From an uncultured Bacteroidales bacterium (GTDB lineage: Bacteria; Bacteroidota; Bacteroidia; Bacteroidales; Paludibacteraceae), in NCBI GenBank assembly GCA_900319105.1, contig ONND01000002.1, positions 114,275 through 178,274 on the forward strand: a stretch of 64,000 bases of DNA, in the 5' to 3' direction. Below the pieces are notes generated by a model. The model worked only from the letters and a program-made list of their open reading frames with translations. It had not been told where the DNA came from and did not search any database. The translations under genes and the position numbers were made by a program. Shown here in pieces: positions 43,175 through 52,551 of the stretch. The stretch's first letter is position 1. Every line of letters begins with the position of its first letter.

Positions 43175-46100
43175 ATGAAAAACGAAGTTAATCGTACCCT
43201 TGTGGTTAAGAAAAAATTTACACAATTTTTTATAATTCTCCTTTCCTTCCTCACCCTCGGTGCATGGAATAGTGTAGCTTGGGGAAATGAATCTTCAATT
43301 AAGAAAGCAAGTTTAAATACTAGCAATAATAGTAATAGGGAATGGGATGGTCTGCATGTGCGTTTTAAACTTTCTGGTCAGGCTGATTATAATAGAACAT
43401 TGCAAGCTCTCAATATGGTAAAGAATAGAGACTATACTTTAAGTTGGACAGTTAATAAAAATTGTACAATTAAAGTAACCTCTGTATATGCAGAAGTAGG
43501 GTCTGAATGGGGAAATTTTACTGTGTATGTGGGATCTGCTTCAGGAACTATCAAACACTGGACGACAGGTTCTGTGACAGCATCCGGGTTGTCTTTGGGT
43601 AATAAGTCAAGTATTGTTATAAAGGCAAATAGTGATAAAGCGAGGCTATATGAGGTAAAAGTTACTTACACAATTACTCCTGATGCTCCAGGGGCAGTAT
43701 CTACTGAACATACTATTTATGTAACGCTGAACAATAGCAATATTGCTGCGAATGAGAAGTTGCAGATAAACACATCCTCTTGCTTTACAGTACCGGCTAA
43801 TGATGCTCATTTCTATAACTATCTATCATATTTTAGAAGTGCTGAGGCTGGGATTGATGCAACTTCTAAGAGCCAAGTAAAAACCACAATATCCGGTGAT
43901 AATAAGTATGATTATTTCAACGCTACTCAAAAGGGAAAGTATTTTGTAAAAGCTAAAATATCATCAAAAGCAGATTGTCACGAAGCATCAAATGGCTATA
44001 GCGGAAATATAACTATTAATGTAGTCGGACATCCGTCTTCTATTCAGATGAATGATGGAGAGGTGTTTGTCAAAGTAGCAGAAGGCATTTCTGCATCTCA
44101 ATTGGATTTGAACTCGCTTATTAAGAAAAAGGTTGGTGAAGGAGATGTATCTTATATGGTAACAAGTGCCAATAAGATAAATGCAACAATAAGCGGTTCT
44201 ACTTTTTCGGCGACCGAATGCGGAGAATATACCATTTCTGCTTCTGTGGGTGTTTCTGACAAGTATGAGGCGAGCACAACTCCTGCGACATTCAAAGTGA
44301 CTGTTAAAAAGATTACGCCTACAATAACTACTCTCCCAACGGCAAGTGAGATAGATTATCTACAGACACTGGATAAATCTACTTTCACAGGTGGAGCTGT
44401 AACTTGGAACGGCTATACAGTAGATGGTTCTTTCTACTGGGTTGATGAAAGTATTGCTCCTGCTGCAGGAAATTCTTGTGTTGTAGGTTTTACTCCGAGT
44501 GACATAACTCGCTTTGATGAGCCTCAAACTAAGAATATTAACGTGCCTATTAACCCGATAGACCAATATATTACATGGAATCTGTTAGACGGGAAGAATC
44601 CAAGAGACAAGTATTATGAATACGCAACGGGTGAGACCTTTGACGCAACTTCGTTTGGTACAGCGAATAACAATCCTACGGGTTTGACAGTAACTTATAG
44701 TTCAAGCAATTCTGCTTTTGCTACCATTACCGATGGAAATAAACTGAATGTGGTGAAATCTAACGAGGTTGTTACTATTACGGCAACTTGTGTGGATCCG
44801 GCGGGTAATTGGAATGATGCAGTGTCGGTAACCAAGACCTTCAAGACTTGCGGCGCGAAACCGGATAAATGGAATGTTTCTGCAACCGGTTTGGTATATG
44901 GTCAGTTGTTGGAAGAATCCACGCTGAGCGGTGTAGTCAAATTAGGCGATGTGGCTGTTCCCGGTATACTGGAATGGGTGGCGCCGACTACCTTGCCCAA
45001 TGCCGGAAATCATAGTTATTCCGTTCTCTTTACTCCTGAAAACGAGGATGCCTACGGCAGCGTTACCTTTGACGTACCTGTAACGGTAGCCAAGGCAGAC
45101 CCTGTTATAACATGGAACATAGGCGAGCGCCTGCGCGAGAACTCACGTTATAGAAATTTCGTCATTTCTTCCAATACCGAGAAAGCATTGAATATCAGTG
45201 TATCGGGTAGTCCTCTTTCTGTAGATGGCAATGTGTTGACCACAGGAGAGGTGGAGAACGCGCAAAACGGATGGATCAAAGTGAGCCAACCTGCTTCCGA
45301 TAACTATAACGCAGTTCCTGAACAGATACTCAATGTGACAATCAATCCTAAATCCAATGTGTGCCTGCCGCTCATACTCGATGAGAATAAGTTCAATGAT
45401 GCCAAGGAGAGTTCTGTTGATAAGGTGTCCTGGTGCTCTACAAATGAGGATGGGTACAGTGAGAACTATATTGCCCATTTCGATGTTCGATATACTCAGC
45501 GTGTTGGTATCGCCCTTGGTTCTTGGGATGAAGGATTGTCCGGTCTGTCATGGACAAAATTCTGGGGACTCATTTCTGGTGATGGTTTTGAATGGTCACC
45601 CAAGTCTGTGGATTTGGCCTTCACAGGTGTACCGGATAAAATCAGTTTTGATGTGGAATCTCAGAAAGTGACTTCTTCTCCTCCTGACGCTACATGGAAA
45701 GCTTCGGCTACAGATTGGTACCTGTATGAGAGTGCGGACGGCGTAAATTATACGCAAGTAGGGGACAAGTTCGTTAGCGGTCACCAAGTACGGAACCGCC
45801 AGTTGAAGGTAGATACCCGTTATATCCGCATCAAATATTCCGGTAACTTCACGGGCTTTGTGAAGAACTTGCAAATTACCCAGAAGAAATATCTGAATGT
45901 AGATAAACCTACTTTGACTTTTGGTACTGAGGCTAATCCGCTCCAAGAGCCACAGACAATCAAGTTGAGTTATGCTTCGCTGGGCTACTGTGGAGACCAG
46001 AACAGCAAGATAACCGTAACCAGCAGTAACCCTGCATTCTACGTGGATGAATCAGAGATTACGGAGAATGTGGACATCGACCAAATGGGCGAATATACGA

Positions 46101-48760
46101 TCCGCGTACGCTGCAACGATGTGAACCAGACCGGTACACTGACTATCGAAGCAAACGATGGTACAAAGGCCACGGTTAATGTACATTCTACCAAACCGGA
46201 TTTGACTACAGCGCATAAGGAAACACTAATCTTCCAAACAGGAACAGAGCATGCTGTTTCTGAGGGTTCAGCTTATCGCGCTCAACAGACGCATAATTTC
46301 ACTGCCTGCTTCAATGGTGGTAACCCGATTTTTGACACCCTATATATTTATGGTGTATCCGAGTCCGCTGCCGCTGAGCGCCTTTGGGAGATGGATGCTT
46401 TGAAGGGATATAAAGTGCCGGCATTGAATGTAGCGGAAGGAAATGTACATACTCCGTGTTTCGTGTATGCCAAGAGCGGAGCGCAGTATGAATATATTCG
46501 CACCTTTGATGCCGCAACAGGCTCTCTGGATATAGATGCAGCAGGCAAGAAACTCGGCTTTATCGGTTATAAACCGGTTAACGAAACTGTAGCTACTCCG
46601 GCTATTCAGCTGAGCGGAGCTACTGAGATATATCTGAATAATGCAGAGATAGCATCCAAAGGCTCTGTCATGGTATTAAACGGCGCGAATACGATTCATG
46701 CCCGTGGCAATAATACATGCTCTTCCTCCAATGCTGCGGCTATTCAGTTAGGCTCCAGCGCATCGGCGTTGACGATAGAGGATAGTTGGGCAGGAGACGC
46801 AATGCCGGGTAATCTGGCTTTGATTCCTGCGGCAGGCAAGCCTTCGATTGATTTGAACGGCGCAAACAGCGTCATCATTAATGGCACCCAATTGGAATTG
46901 CATAATGCCGATAAGATGGCTATCGTGCATATGGACGGCAATACGGAGAAGACGGATGGTAGCGTGAAGATCAACGACGGTACTATCATCGGTGAGAGTA
47001 CTCTCGGTCTGCCACAAAACACCGTCATCGATGGTGGCACATTCAATGACGGTACCATTGTTTGCTATAATGCAAAAGGCAAAACCGTTCGTCCGTTCAA
47101 TAGTCGTGACGAAGTGTTAGCGCGTGCAGAAAAAGAGTATGCAGAACTGCCCGACTGGTACGGTAAATCGCATTTAGTTCAGATTGCAGGTCGTGTTTAT
47201 CCGATGCTCTACGGAGGGGAAGGATTGTGTATTTTCGAAAATACAAAAGAAGACCATGACGCGCAGAATAACCTCAACTGGACAGAGAACCCGGTAGCTA
47301 CCAGTGATGCCGTAATCGCAGAAAACATGGAAGTGAATGGCCCGCTGACAGTAAATAGTATGACGATCAACGAAGGCGTAACTGTCACAGTGAAGAATGG
47401 CGCTACGCTAACTATTGGTGATGGTGATTCCTTCCGTGAGCAGGCTGGTAACCTCCATATCGAGAATGGCGGTAAGGTGGTATTGACTACCGGTGAATTG
47501 ATCGTGAATGACTTCATCCTGGATGCAGCATTGGGTATGACGGACGAACAAACAACTACTGCGTCCACCTCGGGACAGATAACAAGTGAGTCACAGATTA
47601 CAGTTAAGGGTGACGCGTATTTCCGCTTAGCGGTAGATCCTTCTGGTCATAATACTTTAGGTTGGTACGACTTCGTTGTTCCGTTCCCGGTAGATGTCAT
47701 CGGTGGCATCAGTATTGCAGAAGATCCGACTGCTGTAATGCAATTCAATGTCAATTACGCTGTCATGAATTACGACGAGGCAAAAAATGCTCAAAGAGGC
47801 AAACATTGGAACAAATTTACCGGAACAATGTTGCCGGGTAGAGCTTATACTATTACTCTGGATGAGACGAAACCTTGGAATACCGTTGTCTTCAAGAAGA
47901 AAGCCGGCGAAGCCGTCACGGGATACCGCTCGTTTACAACAGAATACTCCGGACTCGGAGCAACCAAAGATAATGGTTGGAATGGCTTCGGTAATGGCAC
48001 ATTGCATCATACGGAATTGAATGTGGCCCCTGGAACACTGATCCAGCTATATGACCATGCACACAGATGCTATCAACCGCGTGAGGCAAAAGACTATACT
48101 ATCGCTGTCGGTCTGTCCTTCTTCATGCAATTTGATAGAGTAGAGACCGTTAACTTATTGGCGGCAGAGGGGAATGGCACCAACTTCCGTGCACCCGAAC
48201 GTGCTATAAGCAATGTGGAGAAGTTCCGTTTGGCTTTGACGGCTGAGGATGCCATCAATCCTGCGGATTACATCTGGGTTTCCGCCTCGGAAGAGGCAAC
48301 CGATGAATATATTATCGGTCGCGACGTACTCAAGATGGGCTCTATGAACGAATCTACAGTAGCTCGTATGTGGACCACCCGTGCGGGAATGGGACTCTGC
48401 AGCAATGAGATGCCGCTGGTTGATAATATAGCACAATGCGCACTCGGTTTGTATGCGCCGCAAGCACGTACCTATACCATCGCCGTAGAGGAAGCTCCGC
48501 AAGACGCAAATCTCTACTTGACGTACAATGACCAGGTTATTTGGGATTTGACATTAGGTGCTTACACAATCGACCTCGCGAAAGGAAAGACTACTGGTTA
48601 CGGTTTGCGTATCGAGGCACGCACACCGCAGGTAGCGACTGGCATTGAGAGCACCGCTACGGATACGAACTCCGCACGTAAGGTAATGATCAATAATACC
48701 CTCTATGTCGTTACTCCGGAAGGGGAAATGTATGATATAACCGGCAAATTTGTAAAATAA
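43175..48760 (+). CDS. Giant modular secreted protein, 1861 aa
   Basis: ATG at 43175 opens a long signal peptide (to ~residue 37); the upstream TTG is less likely. Residues ~40-180 form a beta-rich domain, then come Ig/MBG-like repeats (about 275-730; YITWNLLDG, DPVITWNIGE), a discoidin-like segment (~760-910), another Ig-like domain, a beta-helix-like region (~1120-1460: TIIGESTLG, TVIDGGTFNDGTIV) and a C-terminal part ending in the short tail KVMINNTLYVVTPEGEMYDI. Likely secreted or surface-attached; adhesion or glycan binding is possible. The first ~2 kb is clearly more AT-rich than the rest. Confidence 0.75.
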   Translation: MKNEVNRTLVVKKKFTQFFIILLSFLTLGAWNSVAWGNESSIKKASLNTSNNSNREWDGLHVRFKLSGQADYNRTLQALNMVKNRDYTLSWTVNKNCTIKVTSVYAEVGSEWGNFTVYVGSASGTIKHWTTGSVTASGLSLGNKSSIVIKANSDKARLYEVKVTYTITPDAPGAVSTEHTIYVTLNNSNIAANEKLQINTSSCFTVPANDAHFYNYLSYFRSAEAGIDATSKSQVKTTISGDNKYDYFNATQKGKYFVKAKISSKADCHEASNGYSGNITINVVGHPSSIQMNDGEVFVKVAEGISASQLDLNSLIKKKVGEGDVSYMVTSANKINATISGSTFSATECGEYTISASVGVSDKYEASTTPATFKVTVKKITPTITTLPTASEIDYLQTLDKSTFTGGAVTWNGYTVDGSFYWVDESIAPAAGNSCVVGFTPSDITRFDEPQTKNINVPINPIDQYITWNLLDGKNPRDKYYEYATGETFDATSFGTANNNPTGLTVTYSSSNSAFATITDGNKLNVVKSNEVVTITATCVDPAGNWNDAVSVTKTFKTCGAKPDKWNVSATGLVYGQLLEESTLSGVVKLGDVAVPGILEWVAPTTLPNAGNHSYSVLFTPENEDAYGSVTFDVPVTVAKADPVITWNIGERLRENSRYRNFVISSNTEKALNISVSGSPLSVDGNVLTTGEVENAQNGWIKVSQPASDNYNAVPEQILNVTINPKSNVCLPLILDENKFNDAKESSVDKVSWCSTNEDGYSENYIAHFDVRYTQRVGIALGSWDEGLSGLSWTKFWGLISGDGFEWSPKSVDLAFTGVPDKISFDVESQKVTSSPPDATWKASATDWYLYESADGVNYTQVGDKFVSGHQVRNRQLKVDTRYIRIKYSGNFTGFVKNLQITQKKYLNVDKPTLTFGTEANPLQEPQTIKLSYASLGYCGDQNSKITVTSSNPAFYVDESEITENVDIDQMGEYTIRVRCNDVNQTGTLTIEANDGTKATVNVHSTKPDLTTAHKETLIFQTGTEHAVSEGSAYRAQQTHNFTACFNGGNPIFDTLYIYGVSESAAAERLWEMDALKGYKVPALNVAEGNVHTPCFVYAKSGAQYEYIRTFDAATGSLDIDAAGKKLGFIGYKPVNETVATPAIQLSGATEIYLNNAEIASKGSVMVLNGANTIHARGNNTCSSSNAAAIQLGSSASALTIEDSWAGDAMPGNLALIPAAGKPSIDLNGANSVIINGTQLELHNADKMAIVHMDGNTEKTDGSVKINDGTIIGESTLGLPQNTVIDGGTFNDGTIVCYNAKGKTVRPFNSRDEVLARAEKEYAELPDWYGKSHLVQIAGRVYPMLYGGEGLCIFENTKEDHDAQNNLNWTENPVATSDAVIAENMEVNGPLTVNSMTINEGVTVTVKNGATLTIGDGDSFREQAGNLHIENGGKVVLTTGELIVNDFILDAALGMTDEQTTTASTSGQITSESQITVKGDAYFRLAVDPSGHNTLGWYDFVVPFPVDVIGGISIAEDPTAVMQFNVNYAVMNYDEAKNAQRGKHWNKFTGTMLPGRAYTITLDETKPWNTVVFKKKAGEAVTGYRSFTTEYSGLGATKDNGWNGFGNGTLHHTELNVAPGTLIQLYDHAHRCYQPREAKDYTIAVGLSFFMQFDRVETVNLLAAEGNGTNFRAPERAISNVEKFRLALTAEDAINPADYIWVSASEEATDEYIIGRDVLKMGSMNESTVARMWTTRAGMGLCSNEMPLVDNIAQCALGLYAPQARTYTIAVEEAPQDANLYLTYNDQVIWDLTLGAYTIDLAKGKTTGYGLRIEARTPQVATGIESTATDTNSARKVMINNTLYVVTPEGEMYDITGKFVK

Positions 48761-48761
48761 A

Positions 48762-48793
48762 TTTGCGTATGTCAAAAAAATGTAGTACCTTTG
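48762..48793 (+). promoter_or_regulatory. Promoter of the 44-aa peptide gene
   Basis: TTTG (48762-48765), 20-bp gap, TACCTTTG (48786-48793). It starts 2 bp after the giant-gene stop. The start point should be within ~5 nt of the ATG at 48803, giving an almost leaderless mRNA. Confidence 0.7.
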
Positions 48794-48802
48794 CACCCGC
48801 AA

Positions 48803-48937
48803 ATGAAAATGGCTAAGAAGAAATACGAAGTTCCGGCATTGGAGATAATCCAACTGCATACCAATATAGCCGTCATGATAGCGGATAGTTATCATGATGG
48901 ACATTTTGCCCCTGAGCGGCGTCCGCCTGCATTCTAA
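48803..48937 (+). CDS. Small peptide, 44 aa, possible precursor peptide
   Basis: Reads MKMAKKKYEVPALEI, then IQLHTNIAVMIADSY, then HDGHFAPERRPPAF and TAA; a second ATG at 48809 gives 42 aa. The KKKYEVPxLEIIxL start resembles many unannotated short Bacteroidales peptides with a conserved front and variable end. It has its own promoter and lies between a stop and a hairpin. With PqqD and a SipW-type peptidase ~7 kb away it could be a modified or cleaved peptide, but that link is only inferred. Confidence 0.6.
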   Translation: MKMAKKKYEVPALEIIQLHTNIAVMIADSYHDGHFAPERRPPAF

Positions 48938-48950
48938 GGCATTACAAAAA

Positions 48951-48969
48951 CGGACCCCGAGAGGGTCCG
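48951..48969 (-). terminator. Terminator for the leftward GH28/DUF4861 transcript
   Basis: cggaccc-tctcg-gggtccg is a perfect 7-bp stem followed on the minus strand by tttttg. Confidence 0.7.
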
Positions 48970-49023
48970 AAACGAGGGTAAAACGGTACAGTGACGTCCG
49001 TAATGGTAACGAGATGCTAACGT

Positions 49024-49056
49024 AAATGACCGCTAAATAACCGCTAAATGACAGAT
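49024..49056. repeat. 11-bp tandem array, core AATNACC
   Basis: Units aaatgaccgct, aaataaccgct, aaatgacagat in exact 11-bp register between two opposed terminators. The 48970-49023 stretch has related but less regular words. Confidence 0.75.
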
Positions 49057-49082
49057 AAACGGCACCCGAAAGGATGCCGTTT
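49057..49082 (+). terminator. Hairpin for rightward transcription
   Basis: aaacggca-cccgaaagga-tgccgttt followed by actcttttt on the plus strand, 8 bp before the DUF4861 stop. Confidence 0.6.
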
Positions 49083-49089
49083 ACTCTTT

Positions 49090-50166
49090 TTACTTCAGTT
49101 TAGCCGCCCAGCGGCGAAGATATGCATACCACTCCTCGGCACTTGTTGCCACGGGGTGGTTTTCTTTCGTCACTCCGCAGCAGGTCAGGTAGAAATGTGC
49201 GGTATAAGGCATATCTGACTTCTGACCGCTGATTTCTGATTTCTGACTTCTGGCTTCTGACTTCTGTTTTAGCAGGCAGAGATTGTTCTGTTTGTCATGA
49301 ACAACTTCTCCCGCATATTCTTTGGGAATAAACACTCCTAAGCCTACCGTCTCTTTGGCATATTTGGCAGAATCGTTTACCGGCCAATCGGTGCCCCAGG
49401 AACCTAATAACACACCATTCGGAAGAATAATCGTTATAGTGTCCTTGCCCCCTTTGGCAGGAATGGTTTGCACACCCGTACAGAGGCCTTCAATGCCCCT
49501 CTCAGTTCCCCCGTGAAGAGGGGATGAGCAAAATACATCGCATCGCATATCGCGATGGCCCGCTTTTAATGTGTATCGGACGTTCATATCTATACCATTC
49601 TCCTTCCCTTCAGGGGAGGTCCGGAGAGGCTTCCAATCCTTCACCGCTACTTCTATGGTGGCAGCGTTGCGGGTTTGGCGAACGATACGTTGGCTGCGTT
49701 CGGCCACAGGCTCGATATGTACCATTTTTTTGCCGTTCCAGTACTTGACACTACCGACACCTACTGTGCCGGATACGCGCAGAATATCATCGCCGTAGCC
49801 GGCAGCGAGCAGACTGTCGTTCGGGTACCAATAACTGGCACCCAATTCCAACTGCGGCTTCCGTTTGCAATAAGGATCGATGGTCTGTTTCTTGTCGAAA
49901 TAGATGCGGTACGCCATTACTTCGCTTTCCACCGCTACGCCGTGGTGGTGAAGCGAATGATAGGTGTCCACTTTCTCGTCATTGGACGTCCATTCGGTAA
50001 TAGGGTAGCAGTGCCGGGTTTTACCTTCGGCATGGATAACCGTGTACCCCGGACGGATACTATCTGCCGGAGTGCCGATTTTCCAAAACGAGGTCGCTAC
50101 CCGCGGGGCGCACCCCGCGAGTAACAAACTCATTAGCGATAGTCCGATATTTCGATATATCGACAT
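49090..50166 (-). CDS. DUF4861 lipoprotein
   Basis: 358 aa from the ATG at 50166; an ATG at 50184 adds MMIDIE encoded by the junction repeat. Lipobox LLAGC. The sequence (YHSLHHHGVAVESEVMAYRIYFDKKQTID, ASYWYPNDSLLAAGYGDDILRV) fits DUF4861, found with pectin and uronate utilisation genes. A pectin role is supported by the GH28 gene just upstream. Residues ~308-325 (KQKSEARSQKSEISGQKSD) are encoded by a tandem DNA array (49213-49266) and look like an insertion in the fold. Confidence 0.8.
   Translation of the reverse strand: MSIYRNIGLSLMSLLLAGCAPRVATSFWKIGTPADSIRPGYTVIHAEGKTRHCYPITEWTSNDEKVDTYHSLHHHGVAVESEVMAYRIYFDKKQTIDPYCKRKPQLELGASYWYPNDSLLAAGYGDDILRVSGTVGVGSVKYWNGKKMVHIEPVAERSQRIVRQTRNAATIEVAVKDWKPLRTSPEGKENGIDMNVRYTLKAGHRDMRCDVFCSSPLHGGTERGIEGLCTGVQTIPAKGGKDTITIILPNGVLLGSWGTDWPVNDSAKYAKETVGLGVFIPKEYAGEVVHDKQNNLCLLKQKSEARSQKSEISGQKSDMPYTAHFYLTCCGVTKENHPVATSAEEWYAYLRRWAAKLK
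49213..49266 (-). repeat. Tandem array inside the DUF4861 coding sequence
   Basis: Repeated tctgacttctgattt words of 7-8 bp, reading frame open through the whole array. They add a Gln/Lys/Ser-rich loop. Confidence 0.8.
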
Positions 50167-50187
50167 TTCAATATCAATCATCAATCA

Positions 50188-51722
50188 TCAATTGATCTGT
50201 ACATTCTCTACCGTCGGCGCAAGAGAGAAAGCTTCGCCTTTCTTAGCCTTGATATCTACATGATCGATGATGAGTCCGTTCGTCTGGCGGAAGAGAGCTC
50301 CTTCGTCAGCAGAGATCACAATGTTACGCAGGGTCACATTCTGGATCTTCATCTCCGGCAGACCGTTGAAATAGATGGCGCGTTTGATATTCGTGCCCTT
50401 CACGTTCTCAATGACGATATTCTTGAAGGCCGGCGTCTCTTCGCTTGCCTCCGGAGCCTCGGCATTCATGCGTGCGGCCAACTCTTCTTCGGTCTCTTCG
50501 CCTGCGCCCTTACCGCCGTAGAAGAGATCAAAGAGCAGACCCTCGTTCGGGATATTGACCATGTTTACGCCGTTGATGTAGATGTTCTCCACTACACCAC
50601 CGCGACCGCGAGTCGATTTGAAACGCAGACCGACATCGGTTCCTATATAGAGGTTGTTGCGCACCTCGACATTCTTAATACCGCCTGACATCTCCGACCC
50701 GCATACGAAACCGCCGTGACCATGATAAACGACACAATCATCAACTACTACGTTCTCCGTCGGAATACCTCTGTCGCGACCGGGTTTATCTTTTCCGGAC
50801 TTCATGCAGATGGCATCGTCGCCCACGTCGAACGAGCAATGACAGATCACTACGTTCTTACAACTCTCTACATCCACGCCGTCGCCGTTCTGGCTGTACC
50901 ACGGGTTACGGACGTTGAGGTTGTTCATAATCAGGTTCTCGCAGCACATCGGGTGGAGATTCCATGCCGGGCTGTTCTCAAACGTAACTCCTTCAAGCAG
51001 GATATTCTTGCATCCTACGAAATGCAGCATTACCGGACGGAGGAAAGACTTCACTACCTGCCAAAGGCTGTCATCGGTAATAACCGGCACGTTCTGGTCC
51101 AGGCAGTAGGTCTGCGCGAGAATAGAAGCGCTATCCGGGTACCAGATATCGTTATCTACAACGCCGCCTTTCTCCTTCAGGTGTTTCTTCCATTGACTTG
51201 GAGCCATTTTGCCCTTCTTGAGCGGACGCCACCAATCGCCGTTACCATTGAACGTACCATAACCGGTGATAGCGATATTCTCTGCGTCGCGTGCATTGAG
51301 CGGGCTGGTGCAACGCTTGGTCGGGATGCCCTCAAACCACTCGTCGTAGATCTCATATCATGAGAGAAGAGAATGAAACTGTTCTTCTCCGTGTAGAGAC
51401 GCACGTTGGATTTTAAGGTGATAGGTCCGGTGGTGTAAATGCCTTCCGGGATAATAACGGTACCGCCACCGGCAACTGTACACTCGTCAATGGCTTTCTG
51501 GATAGCCTCCGTTGCCAGAACAACACCTGTGTTGTCCGCTCCGAAATCCAGCACATTGTACGTGCGGCTCGGGAAAGAGGGGACTTCCACTTTAGGCATC
51601 TTGAACGAAGCGGACTTGGTCAGCTTGTTGATTTCCTTTTGCGTCGTTGTTTGGTACTGTGGCGCGTTGCAAGCGCCCATCATCGCTGCGGTAAGCAGCA
51701 ATAGAATGAATCTGTTTCTCAT
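50188..51722 (-). pseudogene. GH28 polygalacturonase-family gene interrupted by a frameshift
   Basis: The N-terminal frame (51722 to ~51360) has a lipoprotein signal (MMGAC) and YNVLDFGADNTGV, ending in GH28 sequence at FILFSHD. Past ~51360 the family sequence continues in the other frame: YEIYDEWFEGIP, then NIAITGYGTFNGNGDWW, and on through CHCSFDVGDDAICMKSGKD (catalytic Asp pair) to 50188. A missing base near 51358-51362 restores one ~510-aa protein. It would cleave galacturonan in the periplasm. A sequencing error is as likely as true decay, since the rest is intact. Confidence 0.85.
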
Positions 51723-51747
51723 GAATTAAACATTTAAAAATGATGAA

Positions 51748-52494
51748 TTATATGTTATAAATGAATTCCGGATAAGTTATTTCTACTAATGATAATCCCT
51801 CCGCAGGCGCAGAATGACCTGCACAACATCGGCAACGCGCCGCAATTACATCGTCAAACGCTTCTTCGTCCATTTTGCCTCTCCCTACTTCGAAAAGCGT
51901 TCCGACGATTGCCCGAACCATGTTACGCAGGAATCGGTCTGCGGTAATGACGAAATAAGCCTCCGTCTCGTTCTCCTCTATCCATCGTGCCTCGCGAACG
52001 TCGCAGATGGTTGTCCTGGCGTCCGTGTGTGCGCGGCAGAAAGAAGCGAAATCCTGTTTGCCCAGTAGTCGCTGTGCGGCAGCATTCATGGCGTCGAAAT
52101 CAAGCCCCTCCGCTACGCGCGCATGATTAATATAGAGAAATGGATCCTTGCGGGTGGTGATCCGATAGTAGTACGTTCGCGAAGTGGCATCAAAGCGTGC
52201 GTGCGCCAATTCTATCACAGGACGAATAGAGTGAACGGCAATCGAATTAGGTAGCAGGTTATTCAGCCGCGCGCCAAGATTAGCCGGTATATCCTTCATT
52301 ACGTCAAAATGCGCTATCATCTTCTCTGCATGGACACCCGCGTCCGTGCGCCCGGCGAAAGTAAGAGAGACCGGTTCCCGCATGATCGTTGCAAAAGCAG
52401 ACTCTAACGATGCCTGTACTGTATCTCCGTTCGGCTGTATCTGCGAGCCGTGGAAATCCGTTCCCCGATATGCAAATTCAATAAAATAACGCAT
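51748..52494 (-). CDS. truA: tRNA pseudouridine synthase A
   Basis: 248 aa. RYFIEFAYRGTDFHGSQIQPNGDTVQ and FAGRTDAGVHAEKM (catalytic Asp in the GRTDAGVHA motif) identify TruA, which modifies U38-40 of tRNA anticodon stems. A 23-bp tandem repeat directly abuts its ATG. Confidence 0.96.
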   Translation of the reverse strand: MRYFIEFAYRGTDFHGSQIQPNGDTVQASLESAFATIMREPVSLTFAGRTDAGVHAEKMIAHFDVMKDIPANLGARLNNLLPNSIAVHSIRPVIELAHARFDATSRTYYYRITTRKDPFLYINHARVAEGLDFDAMNAAAQRLLGKQDFASFCRAHTDARTTICDVREARWIEENETEAYFVITADRFLRNMVRAIVGTLFEVGRGKMDEEAFDDVIAARCRCCAGHSAPAEGLSLVEITYPEFIYNI

Positions 52495-52551
52495 GGTCTT
52501 TAGTCTTTGTGCGAAGTGGTCTTTAGTCGTTGTGCGAAATGGTCTATCTGG
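52495..52551. repeat. 23-bp tandem repeat between flippase and truA
   Basis: ggtctttagtc(t/g)ttgtgcgaa(g/a)t occurs twice in tandem with a partial third copy. It starts at the base after the truA ATG and encodes the last residues of the flippase, including its stop at 52500. Confidence 0.85.

Noticed and set aside
51340-51380. Programmed frameshift in the GH28 gene
   Set aside because: There is no convincing slippery heptamer with a downstream structure; a missing base is simpler.
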